A stretch of 64,000 bases of DNA. Source: CAKSQF01 sp964582375 (lineage in GTDB: Bacteria > Bacillota > Clostridia > Oscillospirales > CAG-272). Below are positions 26,831-35,395 of this stretch, piece by piece (within the stretch, counting starts at the first letter, position 1; the number at the start of each line of letters is the position of its first letter). The notes below the pieces were generated by a model that worked only from the letters and a program-made list of their open reading frames with translations, ran no database searches and was not told where the DNA came from. The DNA lies in contig CAZORL010000004.1 of NCBI GenBank assembly GCA_964582375.1, positions 1 through 64,000 on the forward strand, written 5' to 3'. Both the position numbers and the translations under genes were made by a program.

Positions 26831-26841
26831 AAAACGCTTCA

Positions 26842-26875
26842 TAAAACCGCGGACAGACATGCATCATCTGTCCGC
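26842..26875 (-). terminator. Terminator of rpmF
   Basis: A 9-bp perfect stem with a 9-nt loop followed on the minus strand by GGTTTTAT, 10 bp after the L32 stop. Confidence 0.65.
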
Positions 26876-26884
26876 AACTTGAGA

Positions 26885-27067
26885 TCAAGCTTCGACCTTC
26901 AGAATTTCTTTGCCGTTGTAGGTTCCGCAGTTCTTGCAAACTCTGTGAGCAAGAACATACTCACCGCACTTCGGGCACTTCTGTATCTGGGGTGTTTCGA
27001 GCTTCCAAACGCTTGAGCGTCTCTTGTCGCGTCTTGCCTTCGATACTTTTCTCTTTGGTACTGCCAT
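26885..27067 (-). CDS. rpmF: Ribosomal protein bL32
   Basis: A 60-residue 50S protein with the invariant start MAVPKRKVSKARRDKRR and a zinc ribbon of two cysteine pairs (CPKCGEY and CKNCGTY). AGGAGGTG lies 8 nt upstream. It follows yceD, as in most bacteria, but has its own promoter. Confidence 0.97.
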   Translation of the reverse strand: MAVPKRKVSKARRDKRRSSVWKLETPQIQKCPKCGEYVLAHRVCKNCGTYNGKEILKVEA

Positions 27068-27107
27068 AAGTGTACACCTCCTAAAAACTCATACATACCT
27101 AAACTAC

Positions 27108-27136
27108 ATTATACAACATTTTTTTTCATTTGTCAA
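27108..27136 (-). promoter_or_regulatory. Perfect sigma-A promoter of rpmF overlapping the yceD stop
   Basis: On the minus strand TTGACA (27131-27136), 17-bp spacer, TATAAT (27108-27113). The -35 box overlaps the last codons of yceD. Confidence 0.85.
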
Positions 27137-27623
27137 GTAGTTTTCCCAAAATTGCGAGCCTTGGATCGATTTCTTTTTTCGGACAACCGCAGTCGCCCTC
27201 GTTCAGATCGGCTCCGCACTTTGCGCACAGTCCGCGGCAATCCTCTTTGCAGAGAAAGACCATCGGAAAATCAAGCAGTACAGCCTCACGAACCCTGTCA
27301 TCCGGATCGATCATGCCTTTTTCGATCAATAAATAATCGTCGGTATCTTCATCGTTCAAAGTGCCCTTTACCGCAAGAGGTCTTTCAAAGGAAAAATTGA
27401 ATTTTCCGTCGATCTCGCGAAAACATCTCGCACAGTGCGTGGTGTAGGCTATCTCTGCCGCGGCGGTCAAACACATGTATCCCGCCATGTTTTTGATGTT
27501 ACCTTCAAGATGCATACCGTCGGGGAAGCGGACATCGGGAAGCTCTTCGGGAGCCTTGGTGTCATACGAAAAATCGAGAGTGGTGGTATCTCCCTTGATA
27601 AGGGAGCGTATATCGATCTGCGT
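27126..27623 (-). CDS. yceD: YceD/DUF177 protein with apparent ACG start
   Basis: DUF177 proteins support 23S rRNA accumulation and usually precede rpmF. The body has the cysteine pairs CARCFRE and CAKCGADLNEGDCGC. The usual first ATG in frame (27515) would drop about 36 conserved residues (QIDIRSLIKGDTTTLDF onward). The frame is open further up and begins at a spot 7 nt after a perfect GGAGGTGAT Shine-Dalgarno, where the codon is ACG (27621-27623) instead of ATG. ATT (27624-27626) directly after the Shine-Dalgarno is an alternative. The full product is 165 residues, the normal length. Confidence 0.82.
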   Translation of the reverse strand, partial: TQIDIRSLIKGDTTTLDFSYDTKAPEELPDVRFPDGMHLEGNIKNMAGYMCLTAAAEIAYTTHCARCFREIDGKFNFSFERPLAVKGTLNDEDTDDYLLIEKGMIDPDDRVREAVLLDFPMVFLCKEDCRGLCAKCGADLNEGDCGCPKKEIDPRLAILGKLLDK

Positions 27624-27673
27624 AATATCACCTCCGTCATGACATTGTCGTGAGCCATAAAGCCACGCCTAAT

Positions 27674-27702
27674 ATTATATAGCAAAATTTGCGTTTTGTC
27701 AA
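27674..27702 (-). promoter_or_regulatory. Perfect sigma-A promoter of yceD
   Basis: On the minus strand TTGACA (27697-27702), 17-bp spacer, TATAAT (27674-27679). The spacer holds the palindrome GCAAATTTTGC. Confidence 0.85.
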
Positions 27703-27748
27703 TAGAAAAGTGCAAAAAACATTTATTTTTTTGAAGAAAAAAGGTATA

Positions 27749-28480
27749 TCATACCGAAAGCTCACGTCGTAGTGCCTCAATTATCTTCTTTTCCTCTCTC
27801 GAGACTTTCACCTGCGTCAACCCGAGCTTGTCTCCCGTCTGCTGTTGGGACATGTTTTTGAAATATCTCATCTCGACGATCTGTCGCTGACGAGGTGTCA
27901 GCGTCGCTATCGCCTGCCTGAGTGCGATCGAGTCGGTCAGAGTCTCGATGGCATCGCTCTTGTCTCCGATAAGGCACTCAAGCGTCGCACCGTCCTCCGA
28001 TCCGACCTTTTCGGAAAGTGAGCGTATCGGACTGATCGCCTCAAGTGCGATCGCCACCTCTTGTGTGCTCATTTCGCAGAGCGACGCAAGCTCACCAAGC
28101 GTCGGGTCACGCCCGTGTGTTTTCGCAAATTCTTCCTTTTGTCGCATTATCGCACTGCCTGTCGATTTTAGCCCTCTGCTGACCTTGATTGCTCCGTCAT
28201 CCCTTAAAAATCGCCTGATCTCGCCGATAATCAGCGGAACGGCATAGGTCGAAAAAAGGCATCCGAAGGAAAAATCGAAGGATCTCGCCGCCCTCATCAG
28301 CCCGATCGAGCCGATCTGCATCAGATCCTCAAATTCGCATCCTCGGTCGCAAAATCTTTTCGCGACCGTTCGTACAAGCCCCATGTTGTTTTCGATTATC
28401 ATGTTCAGCGCGTCCTCGTCGCCGCTTGCCAAACGCTCAAGAAGTGCGATATTATCCTGCCCCGCGTTCTTTTCGCTCAT
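27749..28480 (-). CDS. sigF: Sporulation sigma factor SigmaF
   Basis: A 243-residue forespore-specific sigma factor. Region 2 holds EDLMQIGSIGLMRAA and FSTYAVPLIIGEIRRFLRD; region 4 holds LTPRQRQIVEMRYF and the HTH MSQQQTGDKLGLTQVKVSR. It is the last gene of the spoIIAA-spoIIAB-sigF operon, the order used across endospore formers, and is held inactive by SpoIIAB. Confidence 0.95.
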   Translation of the reverse strand: MSEKNAGQDNIALLERLASGDEDALNMIIENNMGLVRTVAKRFCDRGCEFEDLMQIGSIGLMRAARSFDFSFGCLFSTYAVPLIIGEIRRFLRDDGAIKVSRGLKSTGSAIMRQKEEFAKTHGRDPTLGELASLCEMSTQEVAIALEAISPIRSLSEKVGSEDGATLECLIGDKSDAIETLTDSIALRQAIATLTPRQRQIVEMRYFKNMSQQQTGDKLGLTQVKVSREEKKIIEALRRELSV

Positions 28481-28502
28481 GTATGATTCCTTTCATAAAA
28501 GG

Positions 28503-28943
28503 TTATGTACTGCCGAGAGCCTTTGTAAGCGTCACGAGCGTTCCTTTCCCGGGGTGGGAGATGACCGACAGCTTGTCCGAGAGCGACTTCATGATGGGAA
28601 ATCCCATGCCGCCCCTCTCGCCGTCCGGATCTGTCGTGTAAAGCGGCTCCATACAACGTTCGATGTTGTCGATACCGCACCCTCTGTCGCGGATCTTTAT
28701 GCGAAGCGACCGATCGTCGTAGCACCTGAGTGCTATCTCGACAGTGCCGATCGGCATGCCCTTGTAGGCGTGGACGATGCAGTTCGTCACCGCCTCCGAG
28801 ACGATAACACGAAGATCGGACAGTTCCTCAAGCGTCGGGTCAAGCCCTGCGGCGAATGCACATACGACCTGCCTTGCAAAGCATTCATTCTCGGAAATGG
28901 CAATAAACTCGAGTTTCATTTGATTTGTGACTGTTTTTTTCAT
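28503..28943 (-). CDS. spoIIAB: Anti-sigma F factor SpoIIAB
   Basis: A 146-residue serine kinase of the GHKL fold that binds SigmaF and phosphorylates SpoIIAA. Visible are the N box EAVTNCIVHAY, the DRGCGI box and the GERGGMGFPIMKS lid. ATG 28943 is chosen because AAAGGAG lies 11 nt upstream and it gives the standard length. It is 22 bp before sigF. Confidence 0.95.
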   Translation of the reverse strand: MKKTVTNQMKLEFIAISENECFARQVVCAFAAGLDPTLEELSDLRVIVSEAVTNCIVHAYKGMPIGTVEIALRCYDDRSLRIKIRDRGCGIDNIERCMEPLYTTDPDGERGGMGFPIMKSLSDKLSVISHPGKGTLVTLTKALGST

Positions 28944-28969
28944 TTCTGTAGCTCCTTTGCTGTGTTTTG

Positions 28970-29305
28970 TCAGACCTTGCTGTTTGTCGCTCGAACGATC
29001 TCGATTATTCCGCCGATCCCCGCAAGGCGCAGGATCTTCTCGGTCTGTTCGGTGGGATTTGACAGGATAAGCTTGCCGCCAAGCTCCCTTACGCGTGTGA
29101 GACGTCCGAGTATCAGCCCAAGCCCCGACGAATCCATAAAGCTCACGCCACCAAGCTCCATGATCGTCTCCTTCGGACGGCAATAAAATATCGCCGTGTC
29201 TATCTGTTCCCTGATGTACTTCGCACTGTGATGATCGATGTCTCCTTCTATTGTGACGACCATCCTTTTGCCGTCGCTTTCACATTTTACACCGGCTATT
29301 TCCAT
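28970..29305 (-). CDS. spoIIAA: Anti-anti-sigma F factor SpoIIAA
   Basis: A 111-residue STAS-domain protein that releases SigmaF when its serine is dephosphorylated by SpoIIE. The phosphorylation loop FMDSSGLGLILGR begins near residue 56. ATG 29305 follows AGGAAGAG. I could not identify a convincing SigmaH promoter in the 130 bp upstream. Confidence 0.94.
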   Translation of the reverse strand: MEIAGVKCESDGKRMVVTIEGDIDHHSAKYIREQIDTAIFYCRPKETIMELGGVSFMDSSGLGLILGRLTRVRELGGKLILSNPTEQTEKILRLAGIGGIIEIVRATNSKV

Positions 29306-29439
29306 TTTGATCTCTTCCTTTCGACTTTGTTTCTTTATTTTTTGCTGAGTGGATATCCTTGCCCGATCGATCGGACTTTTTCGAAAAAATAATAGCATGC
29401 ATCTTTTGCAAAATCTGTCAAAAGCCGACGATACCGAAA

Positions 29440-29485
29440 ATTTTTCAAAAAAACAGCCTCCATCGCTTTTGCCGATGGAGGCTGT
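29440..29485 (-). terminator. Terminator of the LTA-synthase-like gene
   Basis: A perfect 13-bp stem with a 7-nt loop at 29453-29485, followed on the minus strand by seven T. It isolates the gene from spoIIAA. Confidence 0.85.
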
Positions 29486-29504
29486 GAATGTTGGGTGTTG
29501 AGTT

Positions 29505-31778
29505 TTATTCGTCCTGCTCTTTTTTGCCGGTTATTGGTGCGGTGACGGGAGCGGGGATGTCGCTTGTCGTATTTGTTGTCGTTGACGTGATGGACGGTGC
29601 GGGCACATCTCCTTTGACGAACCAGTGGGTCAGCTTGTTTTCATTGCTGTCAAAGAGTGCATTGTATTGCAGGTATTTGTACAGCCGCAACAGGCTCGAG
29701 TCCTCTGCGGAATAGTCGGAAAAACTGTAGAAGTTTCCGCTTGTGTCCCAATAGCCTGCCGCACTGATTGCGGGATATTCCTCTCTGACCATCGAAATAA
29801 AGCTTAGATACTCGGTCTTTTCGATGCCTGCAATGTCAAGTGCTTTGCCCGAAAGGTAGTTGAGAGATGTGATCTCGCTATCATCGCTCTCAAAGTCGAA
29901 ATTCGCCCAAATGAGATAGGGGACGGCGTACTTCGCCTGATTGAGCCTTGCATCGCTGTCATCATCGATGCCGAAGAAGTTCGAGTAAAAGCTTGCCGAC
30001 AGGGAGGGCTGATGGTCTCCGAAAAATACGATCACTGTCTCCTCATCAGCATTTGTGAAATATTCGATCAGCTCGCGAAGTGCTTCGTCGGTCTTGTTGA
30101 TCGATGACAGATATTCCTGCGTGCCCTTGTATTTCGTGTAATTTTGCAGATGGATGGTCGGCTCAAACCCTTCGGTGGAAAATCCGCCGTGATTCATCAT
30201 GGTAACGGCAAAGGTGAAAAGGGGAGTGCCCTTGTCCTTTGACTCGTACATGTCGATGATCTTGTCAAATACCGCCGCATCGCTTACATGTCCGCGATAG
30301 TAATCCTTGTCAGTAAGTCCGGTGAAATCGTCCTCGAAAAGGATCTCGTTAAATCCGTAGTATGAGTAGATCTTGTCTCTCGACCAGTTTGTCGGTGCTT
30401 CCGGATGCATTCCGACCGTCAAATATCCTTCTTTGTTCAACAGATCGACGATCGAGAAGGAATTGTTTTTGTTCAAATAGAGGTTATACGCGACCGTGTT
30501 CGCAGGAAGGAATGCAAGCGAGTGACCGGTCAAAAACTCAAGCTCCGAGTTTGCGGTGTTTCCGCCGAATACGGAGGATGTCGCCCATCCCTTTTCGACA
30601 TTCGGCATGGTCGAGGAAAGCGAGTTGAAGAAGGGAAGCACATTTTCAACGGTCAGCAGATTGTCCTTTGCCTTGCCCTTGTTGTAAAGATATTCGGATA
30701 CCGCCTGAAGATCCGAGAAGGTCTCGTCCATGATGACGATGATGTTCGGATTTTGCTTATCGTCCGATGTGTCGGGCGTCGTTGACGGAGCGGTCGGTGC
30801 GCCTGTCACGGGCGGTGTTATTTCATCGGTGCTTGGAGGATCGATCGGCGTCACGCCTGTTTGCGGCGGCGTGACGTCTACTCCGTAAAGCTCTTTAAGA
30901 AGTCTTATCAGCTCATCGCGCGAGTAATTCTCGGGAACCTTGACCTTTGTCGCAGCAGCTGTGTGAATGAAGTTGACATAAAATCCGTTGTATTCGGATG
31001 CACGAAATTTCCAATACTTGTCCTTAAAATCGATGGCGTCACTGCCGTGATCGGATGAGATAACCAAGCAGGGAACTACTATCGTGACGGCAGCGAGCAC
31101 GCTTGATATGATCCGAATATAGCGAATACGGAATATCGGCAGCTTTGTGCGAATGATAAGTATCGCAAATGGAATAGAAAACAGCAGACCGCCGAGCGTC
31201 ATCGGCGAGAGCGTGAATTTGTAAGATCCCGCAACACTAAGCCCGGTGAGAACCGAGAAAATGTCGTTGTATCCGATCTCCATCTGCCTTGTTTGTACGA
31301 CAAAATGGTCGATGATACCGAGCGTCTCCGAGAAGATCAGTACTGACAGTATCGATGCGTTGACCCTCGAACTTGCCGCAAAAACAAGAAGCTCCATGCC
31401 GAAAATGATGATCACGTTCAGCATGAATTTCGCAAAATTCATGTATTTCCCGAATCCCGCACCGATCGTGAACTGCATCAAGATGAATATCAAAAATGCC
31501 GAGGCGAAAAGTATCGGAAGCGAGAGGAGAGGGTGTGTCTTTTGCGTTGGTTGAATTTTTATAAGAAGTGTTGCCGCCATGAGCAGGGCAGAGCCGAGAA
31601 TGACGAATATGTTGGCGTGCAGAATTGCCGCAATTATTGAGGTCACGACGATCGAACCGATTATCCACGGATAGGTTCGCAGGTTCGTCTGAAGCGATAT
31701 CTTCAAGACGGAACACCTTGGTAACTTTATCTTCATGACTGAGTCTTTTATCTTCGTGACAGAGTCCCTTATTTTCAT
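29505..31778 (-). CDS. LTA synthase/sulfatase family membrane phosphotransferase
   Basis: A 757-residue protein. The N-terminal half has about five membrane helices (40-235). A Pro/Thr-rich linker lies at about 303-342. An extracellular sulfatase-fold domain follows with NIIVIMDETFSD (metal ligand E352), the nucleophile region GGNTANSEFL-like GGNTANSE (T408) and FFGDHQPSL. LtaS enzymes polymerise glycerol-phosphate from phosphatidylglycerol; some relatives modify other polymers. The N-terminus contains the heptad DSVMKIK three times because the start region is triplicated in DNA. I chose ATG 31778; ATG 31736 is also possible. Confidence 0.85.
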   Translation of the reverse strand: MKIRDSVTKIKDSVMKIKLPRCSVLKISLQTNLRTYPWIIGSIVVTSIIAAILHANIFVILGSALLMAATLLIKIQPTQKTHPLLSLPILFASAFLIFILMQFTIGAGFGKYMNFAKFMLNVIIIFGMELLVFAASSRVNASILSVLIFSETLGIIDHFVVQTRQMEIGYNDIFSVLTGLSVAGSYKFTLSPMTLGGLLFSIPFAILIIRTKLPIFRIRYIRIISSVLAAVTIVVPCLVISSDHGSDAIDFKDKYWKFRASEYNGFYVNFIHTAAATKVKVPENYSRDELIRLLKELYGVDVTPPQTGVTPIDPPSTDEITPPVTGAPTAPSTTPDTSDDKQNPNIIVIMDETFSDLQAVSEYLYNKGKAKDNLLTVENVLPFFNSLSSTMPNVEKGWATSSVFGGNTANSELEFLTGHSLAFLPANTVAYNLYLNKNNSFSIVDLLNKEGYLTVGMHPEAPTNWSRDKIYSYYGFNEILFEDDFTGLTDKDYYRGHVSDAAVFDKIIDMYESKDKGTPLFTFAVTMMNHGGFSTEGFEPTIHLQNYTKYKGTQEYLSSINKTDEALRELIEYFTNADEETVIVFFGDHQPSLSASFYSNFFGIDDDSDARLNQAKYAVPYLIWANFDFESDDSEITSLNYLSGKALDIAGIEKTEYLSFISMVREEYPAISAAGYWDTSGNFYSFSDYSAEDSSLLRLYKYLQYNALFDSNENKLTHWFVKGDVPAPSITSTTTNTTSDIPAPVTAPITGKKEQDE

Positions 31779-31791
31779 GACAGAGTCCTTT
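31729..31791 (-). repeat. Three tandem 21-bp repeats spanning the ribosome site and start codon
   Basis: Units at 31771-31791, 31750-31770 and 31729-31749 differ at only a few positions. Each contains a purine Shine-Dalgarno-like box, CTCTGTC or CTCAGTC, and then ATG or ACG. Repeats 1 and 3 therefore each carry a potential start, and unit 2 has ACG. Confidence 0.9.
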
Positions 31792-31912
31792 CGTAATAAC
31801 GGTAAAAAAGTACAACTTGCGTATGGTTGGATGTTGTTTTTTCTTTTATTTTTGTATATTTTTATTGTAAACTCCCGAGTATCGGGACGAAATTTTTCAG
31901 ACAACGAATGCT

Positions 31913-31941
31913 ATTATACACCAGATATGAAGCTTTGTCAA
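31913..31941 (-). promoter_or_regulatory. Perfect sigma-A promoter of the LTA-synthase-like gene
   Basis: On the minus strand TTGACA (31936-31941), 17-bp spacer, TATAAT (31913-31918). A leader of about 130 nt follows, with a small CCCGA/TCGGG hairpin at 31874-31886. Confidence 0.85.
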
Positions 31942-32036
31942 CCTTTTTTTGGGTACAACTTGTGAACATGGTGCAAACTTTCCTGCACGATCGGCATTTT
32001 TCTCAACGGTTTCGACCTGTTTTTTTGAAAAAACTA

Positions 32037-32065
32037 TTGACAATCGGACAACTTCGTGTTATAAT
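32037..32065 (+). promoter_or_regulatory. Perfect sigma-A promoter of the valS T-box transcript
   Basis: TTGACA at 32037-32042, 17-bp spacer, TATAAT at 32060-32065, immediately before the T-box leader. Confidence 0.88.
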
Positions 32066-32071
32066 AAAACA

Positions 32072-32362
32072 AATTGAATACCGTTTGAAAATGCTTCGAC
32101 GGGGAGCAGTAAGACGAAACGCGTCCCACAGAGAGTGCCGCAGAGCTGAGAGCGGCATGGAAGGTGCGCCGCCCGAAGTCGCCCCCGAGCATCGGTCGTG
32201 AAGATCTCTTAGCCTCCGACGGGACTGCCCGTTACAGCAGTGACCGTACCGTGATATCGTGATATATTGTCGGTGCGGCGTAAAGTGCCTGCTTTTGCGG
32301 GAATACGGGTGGTACCGCGTCTTTTCGGCGTCCTGTGGATCTTTTGATCTGCGGGCGTTTTT
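32072..32362 (+). promoter_or_regulatory. T-box leader controlling valS
   Basis: An RNA element that reads uncharged tRNA and prevents early termination. The hallmark AGAGAGTGCC/GCTGAGAG motifs of stem I lie near 32132-32160. The T-box core GGGTGGTACCGCG is at 32307-32319, and a terminator stem with T tail follows at about 32327-32362. The codon GTC after GAA (near 32175-32180) is a likely specifier, matching valine. The specifier is my reading of the layout, not a folding result. Confidence 0.9.
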
Positions 32363-32430
32363 TATTTTGCCACCAAACGGTGATTTTAATCCGCCAAAAA
32401 CCGATATATTATGAAAGGAAGATTTCGATA

Positions 32431-35046
32431 ATGAAAGAACTCGAAAAACAATATTCTCCAAAAGATATCGAGGACAGACTCTATGCCTTTTGGAATGATA
32501 AGGGCTATTTTACCCCCGATCTGAATGACGGCAAACCGCCGTTTTCGATCGTAATTCCGCCCCCCAACGTCACGGGCAAGCTCCATATGGGACATGCGCT
32601 TGATGAAACGCTTCAGGATATCCTTGCACGCTTCAAGCGTATGCAGGGCTATTCCACGCTCTGGTTGCCGGGGACCGACCACGCAGGTATCGCAACGCAG
32701 ATCAAGGTCGAGGAATCGCTTCGAACAAACGAGGGGCTTACCCGCTACGACCTCGGTCGCGAGAAATTTCTTGAGCGCGTTTGGGATTGGAAAGAGCAGT
32801 ACGGCGGAAATATCATCCGTCAGCTCAAAAAGCTCGGCTCATCCTGCGATTGGTCGCGCCTGCGCTTTACCATGGACGAGGGCTGTTGCAGAGCCGTTCG
32901 CGAAGTGTTCGTCAATCTCTATGACAAAGGGCTCATCTATCGCGGTAACAGGATCATAAACTGGTGTCCGCACTGCCGCACTGCACTTTCGGACGCGGAG
33001 GTCGAGTACGAGGAACAGCCGGGACATTTCTGGCATATCAAATATCCGCTCTCGGACGGCAGCGGCTATGTTGAGATCGCAACCACACGTCCCGAGACCC
33101 TGCTCGGCGACACAGCGGTTGCCGTTCATCCCGATGATGAAAGATATAAGTCGATCGTCGGTAAAACGCTTATCCTTCCGCTTGTCGGCAGAGAAATACC
33201 GGTTATCGCCGACGAATATGTTGAGAAAGATTTCGGTACGGGATGTGTGAAGATCACCCCCGCACATGACCCCAACGACTTCCTTGTCGGTCAGCGTCAC
33301 TCACTTGCGCAGATCAAGATTCTTGACGATGACGCAAAGATCAATCTTGTCGGATCGAAATATCACGGCATGGATCGCTATGAGGCGAGAGCCGCCATGG
33401 TTGCCGATCTTGAGGAGGCGGGACTTCTTGTCAAGGTCGAGCCGCATGTCCATAATGTCGGAACGTGCTATCGTTGCCACGGCACGGTCGAGCCGATCAC
33501 ATCCGATCAATGGTTTGTTAAAATGGCACCGCTTGCCGAGCCTGCAATCGAGGTCGTAAAGAGCGGTGAGATCAAATTCGAGCCTGATCGCTTTGCCAAT
33601 AACTACTATCGCTGGATGGAGAATGTCCACGATTGGTGCATATCCCGTCAGCTTTGGTGGGGACACCGCATCCCCGCATTCTACTGCGATGATTGCGGCG
33701 AAATGATCGTTTCGAAAGAGGATGTCACGATCTGCCCGAAGTGCGGCGGTAAGATGCGTCAGGAGGATGACGTTCTCGATACATGGTTCTCGTCGGCTCT
33801 GTGGCCCTTCTCGACCATGGGCTGGCCCGATGAGACCGAGACGCTCAAAAAATATTATCCCACATCCGTACTCGTTACCGGCTATGATATCATATCATTC
33901 TGGGTATCGAGAATGATCTTCTCGGGTCTCGAGCATACGGGCAAAAAGCCCTTCTCCAATGTCTTTATCCACGGACTTGTCCGCGATGCGCAGGGACGTA
34001 AGATGTCCAAATCGCTCGGTAACGGAATTGATCCGCTCGAGATAATCGATCAGTACGGTGCCGATGCTCTGAGATTTGCCCTTGCGACAGGTAACGCACC
34101 CGGCAACGACATGCGTTTCTCGGACGAAAAGATCGAGGCGGCAAGAAACTTCAATAACAAACTTTGGAACGCCGCAAGATTTATCTTAATGAACCTTACG
34201 ATCGAAAAAGCCGAGCTTCCTCCCGTTGAAAAACTCGAGACCGAGGACAGATGGCTGCTTTCCAAGTATAACAAACTCGTCGGTGAGGTCACCGCAAATC
34301 TTGAAAGCTATGAGCTTGGCGTCGCTCTTGCAAAGCTTTACGATTTTGCCTGGGATGTTTTCTGCGATTGGTATATCGAGCTTGTTAAGCCCCGCCTCTC
34401 GTCGGGGGATGAGGGTGCACAGCAGGTGCTCGTTTATGTCATGACCGGTATTTTGAAGATGCTCCATCCTTTTATCCCCTTCATTACCGAGGAAATTTGG
34501 CAGTCTCTGCCGCATGACGGCGAGTCGATCATGGTGTCAAGCTGGCCGATCGCCGATCCTCTGCACAGCTTTGCCGAGGACGAGGGTCGCATGGAGGCGA
34601 TCATAGAGGCGATCCGTGCCATTCGTAACCGCAGGCAGGAGATGAATGTTCCTCCCTCCAAAAAAGCCGCACTGACCGTCGTTACCGACCGCACCGACGC
34701 CTTTAACGAAAAGAGCGAGCGTTTCTTTGTAAAGCTTGCATCGGCGTCCTCAATGAAGACCGTCAGATCGCATGCCGATGACGGTGCGATACAGATCGTC
34801 ACCTCGACCGCGACAATTTTTATTCCGCTTGCCGATATTGTCGATCTTGCAAAAGAAAGAGCACGTCTTGAGGCTGAGCTTAAGAAAAATCTGTCCGAGA
34901 TCGATCGTCTTACCAAAAAGCTCGACAATCCCGGATTTGTCGCCAAAGCTCCCGAAAATGTCATCGCCGGCGAGCGTGCAAAGCTTGCAAAATATACCGA
35001 GACCGCCGAAAAGGTCAAGGCGGCACTTGCAAAGCTTCCTAACTAA
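32431..35046 (+). CDS. valS: Valine--tRNA ligase
   Basis: An 871-residue class I synthetase that charges tRNA-Val and edits mischarged threonine. Visible are the HIGH-type box PPPNVTGKLHMGHALD (about 46-61), the editing domain (TTRPETLLGDTAVAVHP), zinc-like cysteine pairs, the KMSKS box and a C-terminal coiled coil (ERARLEAELKKNLSEID). ATG 32431 follows AAAGGAAG by 9 nt. Upstream in-frame ATGs fall inside the T-box and are rejected. Confidence 0.96.
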   Translation: MKELEKQYSPKDIEDRLYAFWNDKGYFTPDLNDGKPPFSIVIPPPNVTGKLHMGHALDETLQDILARFKRMQGYSTLWLPGTDHAGIATQIKVEESLRTNEGLTRYDLGREKFLERVWDWKEQYGGNIIRQLKKLGSSCDWSRLRFTMDEGCCRAVREVFVNLYDKGLIYRGNRIINWCPHCRTALSDAEVEYEEQPGHFWHIKYPLSDGSGYVEIATTRPETLLGDTAVAVHPDDERYKSIVGKTLILPLVGREIPVIADEYVEKDFGTGCVKITPAHDPNDFLVGQRHSLAQIKILDDDAKINLVGSKYHGMDRYEARAAMVADLEEAGLLVKVEPHVHNVGTCYRCHGTVEPITSDQWFVKMAPLAEPAIEVVKSGEIKFEPDRFANNYYRWMENVHDWCISRQLWWGHRIPAFYCDDCGEMIVSKEDVTICPKCGGKMRQEDDVLDTWFSSALWPFSTMGWPDETETLKKYYPTSVLVTGYDIISFWVSRMIFSGLEHTGKKPFSNVFIHGLVRDAQGRKMSKSLGNGIDPLEIIDQYGADALRFALATGNAPGNDMRFSDEKIEAARNFNNKLWNAARFILMNLTIEKAELPPVEKLETEDRWLLSKYNKLVGEVTANLESYELGVALAKLYDFAWDVFCDWYIELVKPRLSSGDEGAQQVLVYVMTGILKMLHPFIPFITEEIWQSLPHDGESIMVSSWPIADPLHSFAEDEGRMEAIIEAIRAIRNRRQEMNVPPSKKAALTVVTDRTDAFNEKSERFFVKLASASSMKTVRSHADDGAIQIVTSTATIFIPLADIVDLAKERARLEAELKKNLSEIDRLTKKLDNPGFVAKAPENVIAGERAKLAKYTETAEKVKAALAKLPN

Positions 35047-35088
35047 ATATTGCAAAAACAGCCGCAATTACACAAAACACGAAAATAT

Positions 35089-35130
35089 AAGGTCGATCCC
35101 TTATGCATATGCAAGGGATCGATCTTTTGA
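35089..35130 (+). terminator. Terminator of valS
   Basis: A 14-bp stem with one G-T wobble and a 10-nt loop, followed by TTTTG. Confidence 0.75.
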
Positions 35131-35132
35131 TA

Positions 35133-35172
35133 TGAAAAATAAAACCTCTCATGCATCTCTGCATGAGAGGTT
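35133..35172 (-). terminator. Terminator of the tRNA-Lys gene
   Basis: A 13-bp perfect stem with a 4-nt loop (35143-35172), followed on the minus strand by TTTTATTTTTC. It starts at the tRNA CCA end. Confidence 0.8.
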
Positions 35173-35247
35173 GGTGCACCCTCGGGGACTCGAACCCCGG
35201 ACCCACTGATTAAGAGTCAGTTGCTCTACCAACTGAGCTAAGGGTGC
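35172..35247 (-). tRNA. tRNA-Lys (anticodon CTT)
   Basis: A 76-nt cloverleaf on the minus strand: 7-bp acceptor stem (GCACCCT with AGGGTGC), D arm AGCTCAGTTGGTAGAGC, anticodon arm with loop CTCTTAA giving anticodon CTT, T arm GGGGTTCGAGTCCCC, and encoded CCA. It has its own promoter and terminator. Confidence 0.96.
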
Positions 35248-35285
35248 GTTTTTTCGTTTTCCGTGTTTGCCGCGGAACGTGTATT

Positions 35286-35313
35286 ATTATACCACATTTT
35301 TTTATTTTGTCAA
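35286..35313 (-). promoter_or_regulatory. Promoter of tRNA-Lys
   Basis: On the minus strand TTGACA (35308-35313), 16-bp spacer, TATAAT (35286-35291), 39 bp before the tRNA. The -35 region belongs to a 31-bp sequence repeated at feoA. Confidence 0.82.
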
Positions 35314-35334
35314 GGGGTTTTTGAAAAAAAGTTT
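35304..35334. repeat. 31-bp promoter-associated repeat, copy 1
   Basis: Identical over 31 bp to 48732-48762. It covers the -35 box and the A/T-rich upstream region of the tRNA-Lys promoter. Confidence 0.85.
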
Positions 35335-35339
35335 GATTT

Positions 35340-35395
35340 TTTTGAAAAAAGTTTCGAGACTGTCTCAAATGCCCCGATAAGAGCATTTGAGACAG
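35340..35395 (-). terminator. Hairpin at the end of the decayed surface-protein gene
   Basis: A 13-bp perfect stem with a 10-nt loop (35360-35395); on the minus strand it is followed by TCTCGAAACTTTTTT. It fits a terminator of the minus-strand remnant. Confidence 0.7.

Noticed and set aside
29306..29440. SigmaH promoter upstream of spoIIAA
   Set aside because: An AAGGATAT string is present, but no GAAT-type -10 lies at the right distance. A TTGACA/TATTAT pair has a 21-bp spacer and is not persuasive.
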